Translations under genes and position numbers: made by a program
Notes under the pieces: generated by a model
Databases searched by the model: none
What the model saw: only the letters and a program-made list of their open reading frames with translations
What the model was told of the DNA's origin: nothing
Assembly: GCF_042242105.1 (NCBI RefSeq)
Contig: NC_092013.1
Coordinates: 9,012,618-9,076,617 of the forward strand
Reading direction: 5' to 3'
DNA length: 64,000 bases
From: Pempheris klunzingeri
Taxonomy: Eukaryota; Chordata; Actinopteri; Acropomatiformes; Pempheridae
In this document: piece by piece, positions 38,246 through 49,560 of the stretch
Numbering within the stretch: the first letter of the stretch is position 1
How the letters are laid out: each line of letters begins with the position of its first letter

Positions 38246-38699
38246 TGAGAGATACATTAATAATCTGACACTGTATTTGGGGACTAATGTTTTTTAACCT
38301 GGAGCTAAATGCTTCACCAAGACTGTATAACAACACAGTTTTGAAAGAGCTGTTCCTGAAAAAAGGAATGAACTAAGAACGAATGAGTAAAGTCTTTCAC
38401 TACAGACTGACTTACATTTGATGCAGATACATGATCTTGTCTGTCCTGCCTCAGTAGAAGTGCGCATAAACTATTTAAGATATTCAAGCCTGCTTTAACA
38501 TGCACACAATGCAACACAGATTACACTAAGATATACTGCTCAGTTGTTTGCTAACTCAGCTAGCCAAAGAGCAACACAGTGCATCTAAAAGCGGGCTTCA
38601 TGGACCAAACCTCCAACTTTAAGAACCGATAAAAACAGACATTACAAAGCGCTCAGTCCTGCCTCACAGACATATTAGATATTAATTTAACTCTGACAA

Positions 38700-39060
38700 C
38701 AATACCAGATGTTTCACAGGCGGCTAATGTTAGCAAACAGCTAGGATGTTAGCATGAGGAAGCAGCCAGCCAACAGGATGACAGACAGGCGCTACAGGGG
38801 CTAAAATTAGCTTGCCCCTGGCTGCCTAACCTGACAATATTTCGCCTAAATAAGGTCTCAAACGGGGATAAAACGACAGCGCTATAGCTAACTATCAACG
38901 CACTGAGCTAGCAAACAGCCAACCGAGCAGCTAAGTGTTAGCTAATAGCAGCAGCTAGCTGGACGAGCTAATATTGACGCCTGTTTCCCCTTCCTGTGGG
39001 GTTTGACGAGTTAGCCAAGGCATGTTTTGGACACCGGACGAGTCCAGTGAGGAGGCAAAT
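38700..39060 (-). promoter_or_regulatory. dnajc14: probable dnajc14 promoter / first exon region
   Basis: A less AT-rich segment with many AGCTAGC-type motifs upstream of the dnajc14 5' UTR acceptor. It is the only promoter-like patch between dnajc14 and nab2 on this side. Start site and donor not identified. Confidence 0.3.
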
Positions 39061-39212
39061 TATTTTCATTTTGCATTCAAGCAAACTGGATGTCATATAT
39101 ATACCTCTCAGATAAATGTGTAACCTTGTTTGTTCACAGACAGCCAAGTGTCCGTGTTGTTTTTTATAGCCACTTCTTCTTCTCCTGCTCCTTTTCCCAC
39201 TTTCTTCCAGTT

Positions 39213-39289
39213 TCTTCTTCTTCTTCTTCCTCCTCCTCCCCCTCCTCTTCTTCTTCTTCTTCTTCTTCTTCTTCTTCTTCTTCTTCTTC
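39213..39289. repeat. (TTC)n / (GAA)n triplet repeat
   Basis: TTC triplets interrupted by CCTCCTCCTCCC, then about 15 clean TTC units up to 39289. It lies 150-300 bp upstream of the inferred dnajc14 promoter patch. Confidence 0.95.
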
Positions 39290-39759
39290 GTTGTTGTGTG
39301 ATTGTTAAGAAACAGAGAGGCACTACTGCCACCCTTTGAATTGTATGTATAGATGATTATTAATAATCAGCCTTTGACCATTTATTCAGTAGATTTCCTT
39401 GATAATTATTTATTATCATTATTACTTATTTCTCTTTACCCCTCCTACTGAATAAGATATGCAGGTTAACACAGCTCTTTACCTTTTTATCAATCTTTCC
39501 CTCAGGATGGTTCAGTAATAACTAATTTTAAACAAAAAGGCCAAAAATATTTTTGACAAATCTGTCCATATGGTCCTTTAGTTCCAATTAAGGGAAACCT
39601 AAATTCTGCAAAATATATTTAAATTATGTTTTAAGACAGCCGAAAGCTTCCAACATCATAGCAACTGCCTTCCTCGTTTTTTCATTAAAATACCCCAATG
39701 TTCAAATAAAAAACAGCCCTGAAATCACTGTCTCAGTCCTTCCCAAAGCCCAAAGTTTG

Positions 39760-39930
39760 GGGGAAACTCATTCATGCTTTCAACGTGTCACACCTCCACT
39801 ACTGTAGTGCTTCGTTCACCTGCCTCATCAAATCTTCTCCATCTCTGCACCAGCTGCAGTGAAAACAAACTTGTAGATCAAACATTAAACCAGCTTCAGT
39901 TCCTCTCCATTGGCCCCTCTGTCCACAATG
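39760..39930 (+). mobile_element. degraded LINE reverse-transcriptase remnant (L2/CR1/Rex-like)
   Basis: A plus-strand translation carries SHLHYCSAS, then about 40 residues later SVPLHWPLC. This resembles the HLDYCN...LHWLPV spacing near the C-terminus of L2/CR1-type reverse transcriptases. It is interrupted by stops and very short. Family assignment is tentative. Confidence 0.35.
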
Positions 39931-40017
39931 GGATTGACCCTTTGGTCAAAGTGCACAACCTGACATGAAGAAGGTAAGAGATGACCCCAGTGGTCAGAGG
40001 GCACTAACGCTACACAC

Positions 40018-40060
40018 ATGCGGCTTTGGGTGTCCACATACTTTTGGCCATGTAGTGTAT
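40018..40060. mobile_element. Tc1/mariner-type terminal fragment
   Basis: The stretch GTGTCCACATACTTTTGGCC followed by ATGTAGTGTAT is a very common Tc1/mariner-derived MITE terminus in fish and other animals (reverse strand: ACACTACATGGCCAAAAGTA). Only one end was recognised. Confidence 0.65.
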
Positions 40061-40374
40061 CAAAGCGATCAAGGCAAAAGTTAAGACTTCCCACTCAGGC
40101 CGACCAGATCCTGCAAATTAAACCCTGACATGAGTCAATCAGTCAGTTTATCGTCCCATAGAGAAATGATTTTGACACACAGCGACAGCACCCAGCATGT
40201 GTAAGCTGTAAACGTCTCCTAACCTCTTAGGTATTCTGTAAACAATGTGTAGTCTATGTTAGGATTTATTATGTCCACTAGCATGGCAACAGGTGGCTTT
40301 TTATTGTGTTTTTGAAACCTGGCAAACCTAAAACTACAAGTGAAGAATAAATCTGAATCAGCTTTTTAAATATC

Positions 40375-40520
40375 TGAATCTGAATCAGCTTTTATTGGCC
40401 AAGTATGTGAACACATACAAGGAATTTGACTTTGGTGTTTCTCTGCTCTCGTGTACTCACACATAAACAGACAAAAAGGGAGATAAGAACAAGAAAGCTG
40501 AACAGAGTAAACACACATTT
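40375..40520. repeat. dispersed repeat, possible 3' end of a non-LTR element
   Basis: GAATCAGCTTTTATTGGCCA followed by AGTATGTGAACACATACAAGGAATTTG is a sequence I recall as a high-copy fish repeat, probably a non-LTR retroelement or SINE 3' region. Boundaries are approximate and the family is not named. Confidence 0.45.
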
Positions 40521-41290
40521 AACTTAAGCAAAAAAACAAACATTTAAGGTCTATGTACAGTGTAAATATACCAATACATACATGTAAAAAAAAAACAACT
40601 ATGACATAGTATGACATAAATGCACAATAAATGCCACACAGGCAGTCACTCTATGTGGCACATAGCAGTATGGTAACTATAAGACAAAAGAGTAATGAGC
40701 CCTGGTTTGTCCACTGAAAAGAATATCCTGAAGGGAATATATGAAGTTATGGTGCAGTGAGATTTGTATGATATAAACTGTGCAATAAAAACGAAATAGG
40801 CAGTGATACACAGTGAAAGCAGAGAGGTTTGCAGATGCTGATCCTCGATGTGAATGGGCAGAAACTTGTTAAAGGGTTTTGATGTAACAGCAGCATGGAT
40901 GTCACTGATCTTATTCGTGGTTTATAAGCTTATTTGTGTGAATCGGCCCTTTAAATATGGAACTAAATACAACACCGCAATTTAAAAAGTACAGGGGGGG
41001 AATAACTGAGTTTCACCTGCACTCTTAGAATAATGAACGACCACCCACCTCCAAAACAACCAAAACCAAAAGAGACAGATCATTGCCCAGTAACACCCAC
41101 AGCTGTCACATCTGTTTAGTGCTTTCTGTGTCTGTGGTCTTCAGTGCTGCTGTGCTGAAAACTTGTTCAGGGGTCTTTGACATGGAAAAACCGTGGGAAC
41201 CCCACCCCCCCTAAAAAAAAAAAAGTCTGTGCATAACAACACCAATCTTGAAGACGCAGAGGGTTAATTTCAAGCCCCCACCACCACCAC
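40521..41290. other. upstream flank of nab2, nothing recognised
   Basis: AT-rich sequence without coding potential, followed by a C-rich patch (41195-41295) that leads into the nab2 promoter. Confidence 0.4.
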
Positions 41291-41299
41291 CACCCACAT

Positions 41300-41530
41300 C
41301 TCCAATTTGAAAGCCGCCTCTCTACCGGGAGAGGAAGGCTCTTTTTCGGTCAGATGGCGTGCTGCAGTCCGCCCCCGTCATTCTCCAGCCCACACAGACA
41401 GGGCAGCCAGCAACCAATACGGTGCGCCGGAGGAGGATTTCTGCCAGTGATTTCAGACGAGGGACGATACGCAAAGGGGATTTACTACGCCAATCTGAGC
41501 CGGGGAAGCTTTCGGCAATAGGCACCAGGG
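41300..41530 (+). promoter_or_regulatory. nab2: nab2 promoter / noncoding first exon
   Basis: GC-richer segment with a C-rich box and CCGCCCCCGTC at 41370-41380, one base off the EGR consensus on the reverse strand. A donor-like AGG|GTAAGA at about 41530 would splice to the acceptor before 42100. The start site is inferred, not seen. Confidence 0.45.
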
Positions 41531-42110
41531 TAAGAAACGGATAGGATAACAACTGCGATGTGTCTCTGCTCTGGGTGTTTTCTACTAACATCTGGCGCAG
41601 GAACACTTGTCTCCAGTCGATGGTTTAATCTGAACTGGAGCCAATAATCCAACTGTTTCTACTTTACTGTTGTCTGAATGCCTTTGTCTCATTGATCAGC
41701 CTGGATCAACCCGGAGTTTTTATTTCTTCACCAGTTTCGCACCGGAATAACGACCTGTGTGGTATCAGTGGTTGGAGGGACACTTCTGTACTGTAACCCA
41801 TTCTGTGCACATCCGTCTATCTGACCCGAAGAAGGTAAGAGATGTTTGTGTCTGCTCAACAATTCAGTCATGCAAGGGCGTAAATGTAAAACATGTTTAA
41901 AAAGGTGAGAGTAGTTTGCATGTAGAGGAAACTGCTCTGCTCCAAAGCATGTATACACTTCCTTTCATGGTAGAAGAATATAGATCAGGTCTACTAGGTG
42001 TAGTCCAGGTGGCAAAATCTCTACCTAAATAAATAACTTGTATAGGATTTCTCCACCTGCAGGTTCATGTCTTTCCTTTCTCCTGCCTAAACTTTCCAGT
42101 GCTGTGTGCC

Positions 42111-45100
42111 ATGTCTCTGCCACGCACACTTGGGGAGCTGCAGCTCTATCGGGTGCTGCAGAGGGCCAACCTGCTGGCCTATTATGAAACCTTCATCCAG
42201 CAGGGTGGTGACGACGTGCAGCAGCTCTGCGAGGCAGCTGAGGAGGAGTTTCTGGAGATCATGGCACTAGTTGGCATGGCCACCAAGCCACTGCATGTGC
42301 GTAGGCTGCAAAAGGCCCTCCGAGACTGGGCGGCGAACCCTGCCCTTTTCAGCCAGCCCGTCTCTAATGTTCCTCTCGGGGGCATCCCACTGTTCAAAGT
42401 GGACGGGACGGGTGCTAGCGGACCAGCAGGCGGGCCCAGGAAGTCTGTGAGCAACGGGCAGCCGGGGTCTCCGTGTGAGAGGGAGGATCGGGCGTGTCTT
42501 ACTCCAATGCACAGTGGGAGTCCCAGAAGCCCTTGCTCCCAGGCCTCCCCACAGCCACCAGACACACACTACAGGGAAAAACTGTCACCCATGGACCCAC
42601 ACTGGCTCAGCCCAGAGCCCGATGGGAACTGCACTTTGGCTTCTGCATCTGGAGCAGAGGAGGAGCCACCCAGCCCGCCTCTGCTGCCAACGTGTCCTCC
42701 AGGTCCCTCCACATCTCCCAGCCCCTCTGCTTCTTTTGCCCCGACGGTCCTGTCGGCCTGGCCCGGTGGACAGCTGGATGGGGAGACAGCGAGGGCGGTG
42801 GTGGAGAGCGTGGAGAGGCTCCTGCGGACCCTGCCAAGGTCAGATCCTACAGAGGTGAAGACTCTGCTGAGGATGAACAAGAAGATGGCGAAGACTGTGG
42901 GGCATATCTTCAAAATGGGGTCCCAGGACGTGAACAAAGAGGAAGAGATCCGGAAGTACAGTCTCATTTATGGACGCTTTGACTCCAAGAGGAGAGAAGG
43001 GAAGCAGCTCACACATCACGAGGTAAAATCACCAAAGACAAGACGTTTGAAAGTATCTCAGAATGTCTCATATCTACAATAATCTGCTGGTAAAGTTCAC
43101 AAGACATAAATATACATTTCAAACAAAAGTACACATGCCTCATTGTCTGCATGTGTCCGTCCCTCCTTCACTCAGTGCTTTTCCTCCTCAGTTGATCATC
43201 AATGAAGCTGCAGCCCAGTTCTGCATGCGCGACAATGCTCTTCTGCTCAGACGGGTGGAGCTCTTTTCTTTGGCTCGGCAGGTGGCGAGAAAATGTGCCT
43301 ACACCTCCACACTAAAGCATGCAAGGTAGGGGCGCCGCCCATAGAGAAGAGTGATCTGATCACTCTGAAGCTCGACTGCTCCTCCATCTCAAAAATAGGG
43401 AAAAAAACAGTTAGAGAATCAGAAATATAGTTTTATTTTTCTGTATTGTAGAAAAAAGCTAAGTCTGGTAACATGGTAGAGTAATATCATGTTACAATTA
43501 GCCACATGTGAAATGAATGTAAATGAAATCATCTCATAGCTCATCTCAACCACTTATTGTATTTAGTGTAGTTTACATGTACAACGTGGTTTATATGAGT
43601 CATCTTCCCACCACTTCATTCATTTTAACAATGAGCCTGGTTCAGATCACACTGGGAATTAAACTCCAACCCCTGTAGTGTTTGTATAATGAGCTGACAC
43701 TGGAGCCACACAGGAACTCACAAATCCCCCATGTGTTTGTTAACTTGCACAAAATAAATAAATACCAGCGTTTTTTGTTTTTTTTTAACGAAATTTCCCA
43801 AGTAATGTCTTAATATCAAAAAGTAACAACAAAGCACAAACCCTTACTACATTTTTATAAAACTAATCATGAATTTATCACAAGATATCAGATTTGGTAA
43901 TGTTTAAATGTTCAGTCATTATTAAAAGATTTTTGTATTTTCTAGTCAGAAAGTTTTTAAAGTCGATCACACGGCATTCAAATATTTACAACAACATCCA
44001 AAAAAAAGGAATTTGCATACAAATAATTCTGATAAATGCATAGTTTATTGGAAAAGTGTAGTTATAACTATGTTCCAGGGCATTTGCACAAGACGCAGAA
44101 ACATTGCATTGATTTGACAAAACAAAATCTTAAATCAAAATCCACTGCTGAGGAAGACTGCAAAAAAAAAAAGCTCTTCAGTGGAGCTTGAGTGAAAATT
44201 TCTCTTTGTCAAATGACCTGTTTCCAAAGTCAAGAATGAAGTCTGATGCTGAATTGGCTTGACTGTTTTCCTCCTGCAGGACAAACGCAGATGACAACAG
44301 CGTCCTGTCCCAGAAGAGAGCGAGGCACGAGGTGAGTTTTCAGAGCGGCCTCCTCTTACAGATGAACATGTGATTTTAACACACGACACTGTGTGTAATC
44401 ATAGCCAAAGTTCAGGTGGCTTGTCATTAGCTTGAAGTGGTTCTTCGCCACTGAACCGACTGTGATGTGTTGTAGGTAATAGAGAGTGTGTCATCGCTGC
44501 TCGGAGTGGAGGGCTCAGAGGGCCTGACCCAGAGGGCGGATGATGACAACTTATCTGCAGACAACCTCGACAGTGTATCACATGGTAAACGCTTCAGATG
44601 TTTGAAAAATGTTTATTTTTCACTCTAAAGCTCTTCAGCAGATCAGTGTCCTCTCCTCCAGACCTCCTTTCTGCCTGTTTCTATAAGAACTTAGTGCTCG
44701 AGGACGGCATTAACACCCAAATCTGTCTGTCCTGTTAGACATCGGCTCACAGTGCAACCAGTCTCCATCGCCCCGTCCCCACACCGACACCTCCAACCCT
44801 GCCAACTGGAGTCGCCATCTCATACAGCAGACGCTAATGGACGAAGGGCTGCGATTGGCTCGGATGGTGTCACATGATCGGGCTGGCAAGATCAGCCTAG
44901 GGTCAGAAGGAACTCACTCTACAGGTGACTTTTCCAATAATGGCTTAAAAATATCATGCGCTCAATAATGGACACAGAGTAAAAAAAGTCTATTAAGCAG
45001 TGTTAGCCCAACTTTGTTCAGGTTAAAGGAATAGTTAGACATTTTCTGGAAATGAGACAGAGTTTAGCACAAATGCTGCAGTCAGAGGTAACAGAATGAA

Positions 45101-47144
45101 CACATGATATCTTGTTTATTTCTTGCCTGGAAGCAGTTGTAAGTTTCAATACTTGTAGAGCTGAAACAAACAAGCTATAATGTGTTGTGTCACTGAGCTT
45201 TAGAGATGCTGCTTGATGGATTTTGTTGCCTTTTGGCTAGTTGTTTCCCTTTGTTTCCAGTCTGAAAGCTAAGCTAAGCTAACCGGCCGCTGCCTCATAT
45301 TTAAGGTACAGTCATGAGAGTGGAATAAATCTTCTTATCTAACTCTTGGCAACAAACCAAATAAGCTCTTTTCAATTTCCTAAAATTGGACTTTGAGGGG
45401 GGATTCAAAGACAGTTTGATAACGTAGTGGTTCCATTGAAAATGACCAACAGACCTAACCTCTCCTAACAATGAATATTTCATGGCTTGAGAGCTTGAAC
45501 TCTAGTGAGTCACACAAGGTGACGCCTCCCACCATGCACAGCTGAAGTTCACCAGACTGTAAATTAGAGAGGATAGAAGTTAGAAGGGGAAACAGGAGGA
45601 GGTGGAGAGCGATATATAGAGAGGAAAAGAGTGAGAGAAGGAGGGTAGAGAGGAGGGGTGGGTGAGTGTTACACTGTTTTAGCACTTCCTTAATACCCTT
45701 GTACTGTAGCATTTCTCTGAAGCATCACAGCTTCTCACAAGGAAGAGAAAAAAAAAGCAAGTGATCTGGACGAGTTAGTCGTTCTGGGCTGCGATAGCCA
45801 GTCGAAGAGATGAAGCGAGGAGAAGGAAGCCAGCAAAGACATGAGGGGGCGGGGAGAGGGGAGGGGGGTGGGGGGGGATAGGAAGTACTCCGTGGGCGGC
45901 AGGATCGGACCCCCCCTTTCAGCAGCAACTGACGTCAGAGTGTGTTAGGTGCGTGGGCTGAAGGGCGGGATGGATGGGGCGTGGGGGCGAAGGAGTGGGA
46001 GGTAATTGGAGGGGCGTTGCATTGACTCACCAAGCGACAGTGTACAAAAATAAAACCTGTGGGCAGGGAAATGGCACAGTCTTTTTTATACATCTTCTCC
46101 CTCTACCAAAAGGACTGCGGAAACAACAAAAAAATGACATATGTTTCATCTCTGACGTCGATCTCCTTCACTTCGTCTGTCTCACTCATCCAAGTTTCCT
46201 TCATTCGTCTCTCTCTCTCTCTCATTAATCAGAACTTTCTCTCACTTCCTCTCAACGTCACAGCTTTTTCATCTTCCGTTGTCGGTTTGCAAAGTCAGGA
46301 TATCAGTTCTCATACATCATTTTAACATCTGAATCATGAAATCACAATCCTCAGTCTGATCAGACCAACCACCTGTATTTTTCTGTGTATATTACTAAAT
46401 ATAAGGACACTGAGGGTCTCCTAATGAGCATATAAATAAATGAACTGTCAATAAAGGAATATTTCTTGACTCTTTTAGTGCTATTTTCATTTACTCTTGT
46501 AAGCTAATGGATGCACATCAAAGATTAAAGTTTCAGCACAAGCACACACTGAGCATCAGTTTCTTATATCAATCAATTCACTTTGCACGATTTGCTGACT
46601 CCATCACTACCTTATCAGCAGCCCCGAAAACTTGTAATACTGGAGAGTTTTTGTTATTTAACAGCTTGTGTTGCTCATATAAACCATGATGACATCACTC
46701 CGTGTGGGAGAGTTTCTTGCTGAATTCCCCAAACTGTTATTCAGAGGTCTTAAATCACTGGTTGCATCTTGATTACTGTGACTCTATTTATGCTTTGCCT
46801 CGGTATTATAAAACGTATCTGTCCAGTCAGTGTAGAACTGAGTGCTGTTCATTTGCATTGCAAAGAATAGTTATTCATTTATTTTATTTCCAGTTGATTT
46901 GGCTCAGCTCACTGTAGATTTTAGCCTGTTTTAGACATCTAGGTAAATCCATTCATGACCTAAAAACCACTCGTGCTCAGTGCTCTTTACGCACTAACTC
47001 GTACGTGTTCTTTAAGTATCATCTTAATCTCTGCCTTTCTCTACAGACCTTGACAGTAAAGTGGAGAGGCGGAGCTCGATAACAGCGTGCAGAAGCAGTA
47101 GCCCCTGCATCATCAAAGACGACTCTAATCACCGCGGGAAATGA
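42111..47144 (+). CDS. nab2: nab2, EGR-binding transcriptional co-repressor
   Basis: NAB2 binds EGR1-3 through its NCD1 domain and represses them, partly by recruiting NuRD; it is itself induced by EGRs. Exons are 42111-43022, 43192-43325, 44280-44331, 44476-44584, 44739-44924 and 47047-47144, giving 496 residues (human 525). NCD1 (about residues 4-85) is almost invariant: LPRTLGELQLYRVLQRANLL, FIQQGGDDVQQLCE, FLEIMALVGMATKPLHVRRL. A Pro/Ser-rich spacer follows, then NCD2 (VVESVERLLRTLPR; KEEEIRKYSLIYGRFDSKRR; NEAAAQFCMRDNALLLRRVE). The C-terminal WSRHLIQQTLMDEGLRLARM and VSHDR segment is shared with NAB2 rather than NAB1. A SUMO-like IKDD lies near the end. The ATG at 42111 follows a TTTCCAG acceptor; no in-frame ATG precedes it in that exon. 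Confidence 0.96.
45025..45330. mobile_element. copy of the TTAAAGGAATAGTT MITE family in nab2 intron
   Basis: Begins GGTTAAAGGAATAGTTAGACA and contains the internal block GGTTAGCTTAGCTTAGCTTT on the reverse strand (AAAGCTAAGCTAAGCTAACC at about 45266). The right end is not clear. It lies in the large intron of nab2. Confidence 0.65.
45845..46030 (+). promoter_or_regulatory. nab2: intronic regulatory cluster in nab2 (G-quadruplex, CRE, EGR, AP-1 motifs)
   Basis: Within the last nab2 intron, a G-rich strand with at least five runs of four or more G (45845-45877) can form a G-quadruplex. It is followed by a perfect CRE TGACGTCA (45930-45937), EGR-like GCGTGGGCT (45951-45959) and GCGTGGGGGCG (45979-45989), GC boxes, and AP-1 TGACTCA (46023-46029). 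The GC content contrasts with the AT-rich intron. It may be an enhancer or internal promoter; this is inferred from motifs only. Confidence 0.55.
46740..46915 (+). mobile_element. possible LINE reverse-transcriptase remnant in nab2 intron
   Basis: A translated stretch WLHLDYCDSIYALPRYY resembles the HLDYCNSLLYGLP motif of L2/CR1-like reverse transcriptases. The rest of the frame carries no further match that I can recognise, so this is weak. Confidence 0.3.
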
Positions 47145-48625
47145 AAACGCTCAGCTGTTCTCAGGCCTGCCACTGAACTCCCTTCTGAGTCCGCTATACA
47201 GGCTGCTGCTGAGCAGGTTTTTCCTTGTGTGCCCACATCACTGACAGAGAGGACTCTCAACGACTTCAAAATCAATACAGTAAATGTCAGAATTTACCAG
47301 CGACTGATATCACAAGCCTGCAGTGACTTCTAAAATGTTCTGTTTTGACTTTATATTCAGGAGTATGTAGAGGAGAGACTTTTTTTTTTGATTTTTTTAT
47401 ATACATGGACAGATTTTAGCTGATAACATGAACAATTAACTGATTTTATCAAGAAAAAACTGATATTTTGTTGCATTCCAACTTGTTGTAACAGGTGCAT
47501 TGTGTTCAAAGTGTCACCTGTTTTCAGATGAAATGGGCTCCACACAGCAGGGGGCACTGCAACTTTGGAAATTAACTCTCTTAACTTACTCCAGTAACAT
47601 ACTGTAGTTATGTAAAGGAGATCTGGTCATGCAGGGAGACTCTTACTACAGTTTTACTAAGTTACAATTTAAAAAATGGTATTTTAACATTCCTAGCAGC
47701 TGATCACCCTCAGGAAACAAATATAAGATGAGTTTTTTGAAGGCAGCATGTTAGATACTCTTAATAATTGATTCAAAGAAAAATATAAATTAAATCCACA
47801 TAGATTCAGAGGCCTGTTGTCCGTTACTTCATCACCTAAAAGCCCACTAGATGTGAACAGGCGTGCAGGGGTTTAAGAGACATAAAGCCATGGGTCTCTC
47901 CCTCACATCTTTCTGTGGTCATGATTTGGTGTTTGTGAGAGAAAAAGAAAAAATCAGGAAGAAGAAACACAGATGCTGTTCATTTTTTTTTTGTTTCAGC
48001 TCTCTCTGAGGGTTTCAGGCTCGACTGCAGTGTCTTGGTCATGGGACCTTCAGCAGGGAGGACGCTTGCTGTCACCAGCTGCTCCTCCTTCTCATCCTTA
48101 CTTTAGGGAACTCTTTTCAAAACTACATTGCAAGATTTAGAGAATTAAGACAGTGCTTGGTGATTAGTGTAGATTTATGAGATTTTATTTAGTTGCAGAG
48201 GGAAACAGTGTGTTTTTGAGATGATTTCTTTCTTTGTTATATTAATTAGGTGAACCGTATATCAGTTTTCCTTTATAAAACAGTTCTATTGTCTCTTGAG
48301 ACTCATAGTGAATTAGGCTGACTAATCTTTCCTTACCTTAGTTTTAGAAAGAAATTCCATGGTGCTTGACTCTTGATACAGCAGCTCCTACAATTTATGT
48401 CAGCCCGGATTTAAAATGTTAAGATGTATTCAGTCTTATGTCCATGATGATTTAAAAATGTTGGGATTTTTGTATACTTAATCACAGAGTATGTCAGTGA
48501 GGTAGTTTGCTGTGCATCACCTGCCTGTCTCTTGAGCATTAGTAACCTCCTCCGTTTATTATGTTGCAAAACAGATTATTTATTTTGTTACATCTCAATA
48601 AATGTTATTTTATTGCTTAAAGCCA
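47145..48625 (+). other. nab2: nab2 3' UTR with polyadenylation signal
   Basis: About 1.45 kb of AT-rich sequence after the nab2 stop with no coding frame. A clear AATAAA at 48597-48602 lies ahead of a GT-rich tract. Several ATTTA-type elements fit an unstable immediate-early type transcript. Confidence 0.6.
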
Positions 48626-48806
48626 CAGCGTGTTGCAATGTTTTCCACAAAGAATCATTTTGTCTTGGCAGCTCTGGTGTGTGGAAGAGGCTGCATGAGC
48701 TGCGTCACACAGCCAGCAACACCTCTGCTGTCGTCTTGTTTGTTGCACTGACGCTCTGCGCCGAGCCTCGGCGCCGGTATGACTCACCTGTACCAGCGAT
48801 GTCCAA

Positions 48807-48834
48807 ACACACACACACACACACACATACACAC
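48807..48834. repeat. (CA)n microsatellite
   Basis: About 28 bp of CA repeat with one TA interruption. Confidence 0.9.
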
Positions 48835-49044
48835 GCACCCTCCCTCACTTGCTTTTCAGACACCAGTGTAGATAAAGACACACGATCCAAACCTGAGACA
48901 ACCTCAAGGAACTGAGTTGTAGGATTTCTAAACCAGGAATATAGTTTTTGCTGTAGATTCTGTGTGTGTAACACAAAACCATAAAGGTTAGCAGACAATA
49001 AGTTTGGATAGTAAAGGTTAAAATTAAGCATTGATATTATGAGG

Positions 49045-49560
49045 GATGGAAATGTTGGTCTGTCGGTCGATTGGTTCATCACTTTGGTCCAGACTGAAAT
49101 ATCTCAACAATTATTTAATGGCCATTACATTTTTTACAGACATTTATGGTCCCCAGAGGATAAATCCTGCTCAGTTTTCCTCTAGCGCCACCTTGAGATT
49201 TACATTTTTGTTGTTTATCGCAACATCTTGTCAACCATAAAATGGATTGCAGTAAACTTTGGTCAACACATTCACGATATCCATGATGATGATCTGTAAC
49301 ATTAAAGATATTTGACTCCCTTATGATGAATCTCACGCCAGCATCAGGTCAGTGCTTTGGTTTATGACCTGCAAAGCTAAAGACTTTCCCATCAGCCTCA
49401 GCTGGACTTTGTGTTCATTTCCACTTAGCAAATGTTAGCATGCTAACAAGCTAAACTGAGAAGCAGAACATTATACATGCCAAGCATCAATATGCTGACA
49501 TTGTCATTGTAAGCATGTTAGCATGCTGATATTAGCATTTAGCACCATTCAGCTTGTGCT
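49045..49560. repeat. dispersed teleost repeat, 'TTAGCATGCTAAC' type
   Basis: Contains ordered blocks of a repeat I recall as common in percomorphs: ACTTTGGTCCAGACTGAAATA, CTCTAGCGCCACCTTGAGAT, AGTGCTTTGGTTTATGACCTGCAAA, then GCATGTTAGCATGCTGATATTAGCATTTAGCA near the right end. It is noncoding and MITE-like. This is the longest of several copies in the window. Confidence 0.7.

Noticed and set aside
42182-42967. Several long open frames on both strands (up to 162 codons)
   Set aside because: All overlap the GC-rich nab2 coding exon in wrong frames and have no recognisable domains.
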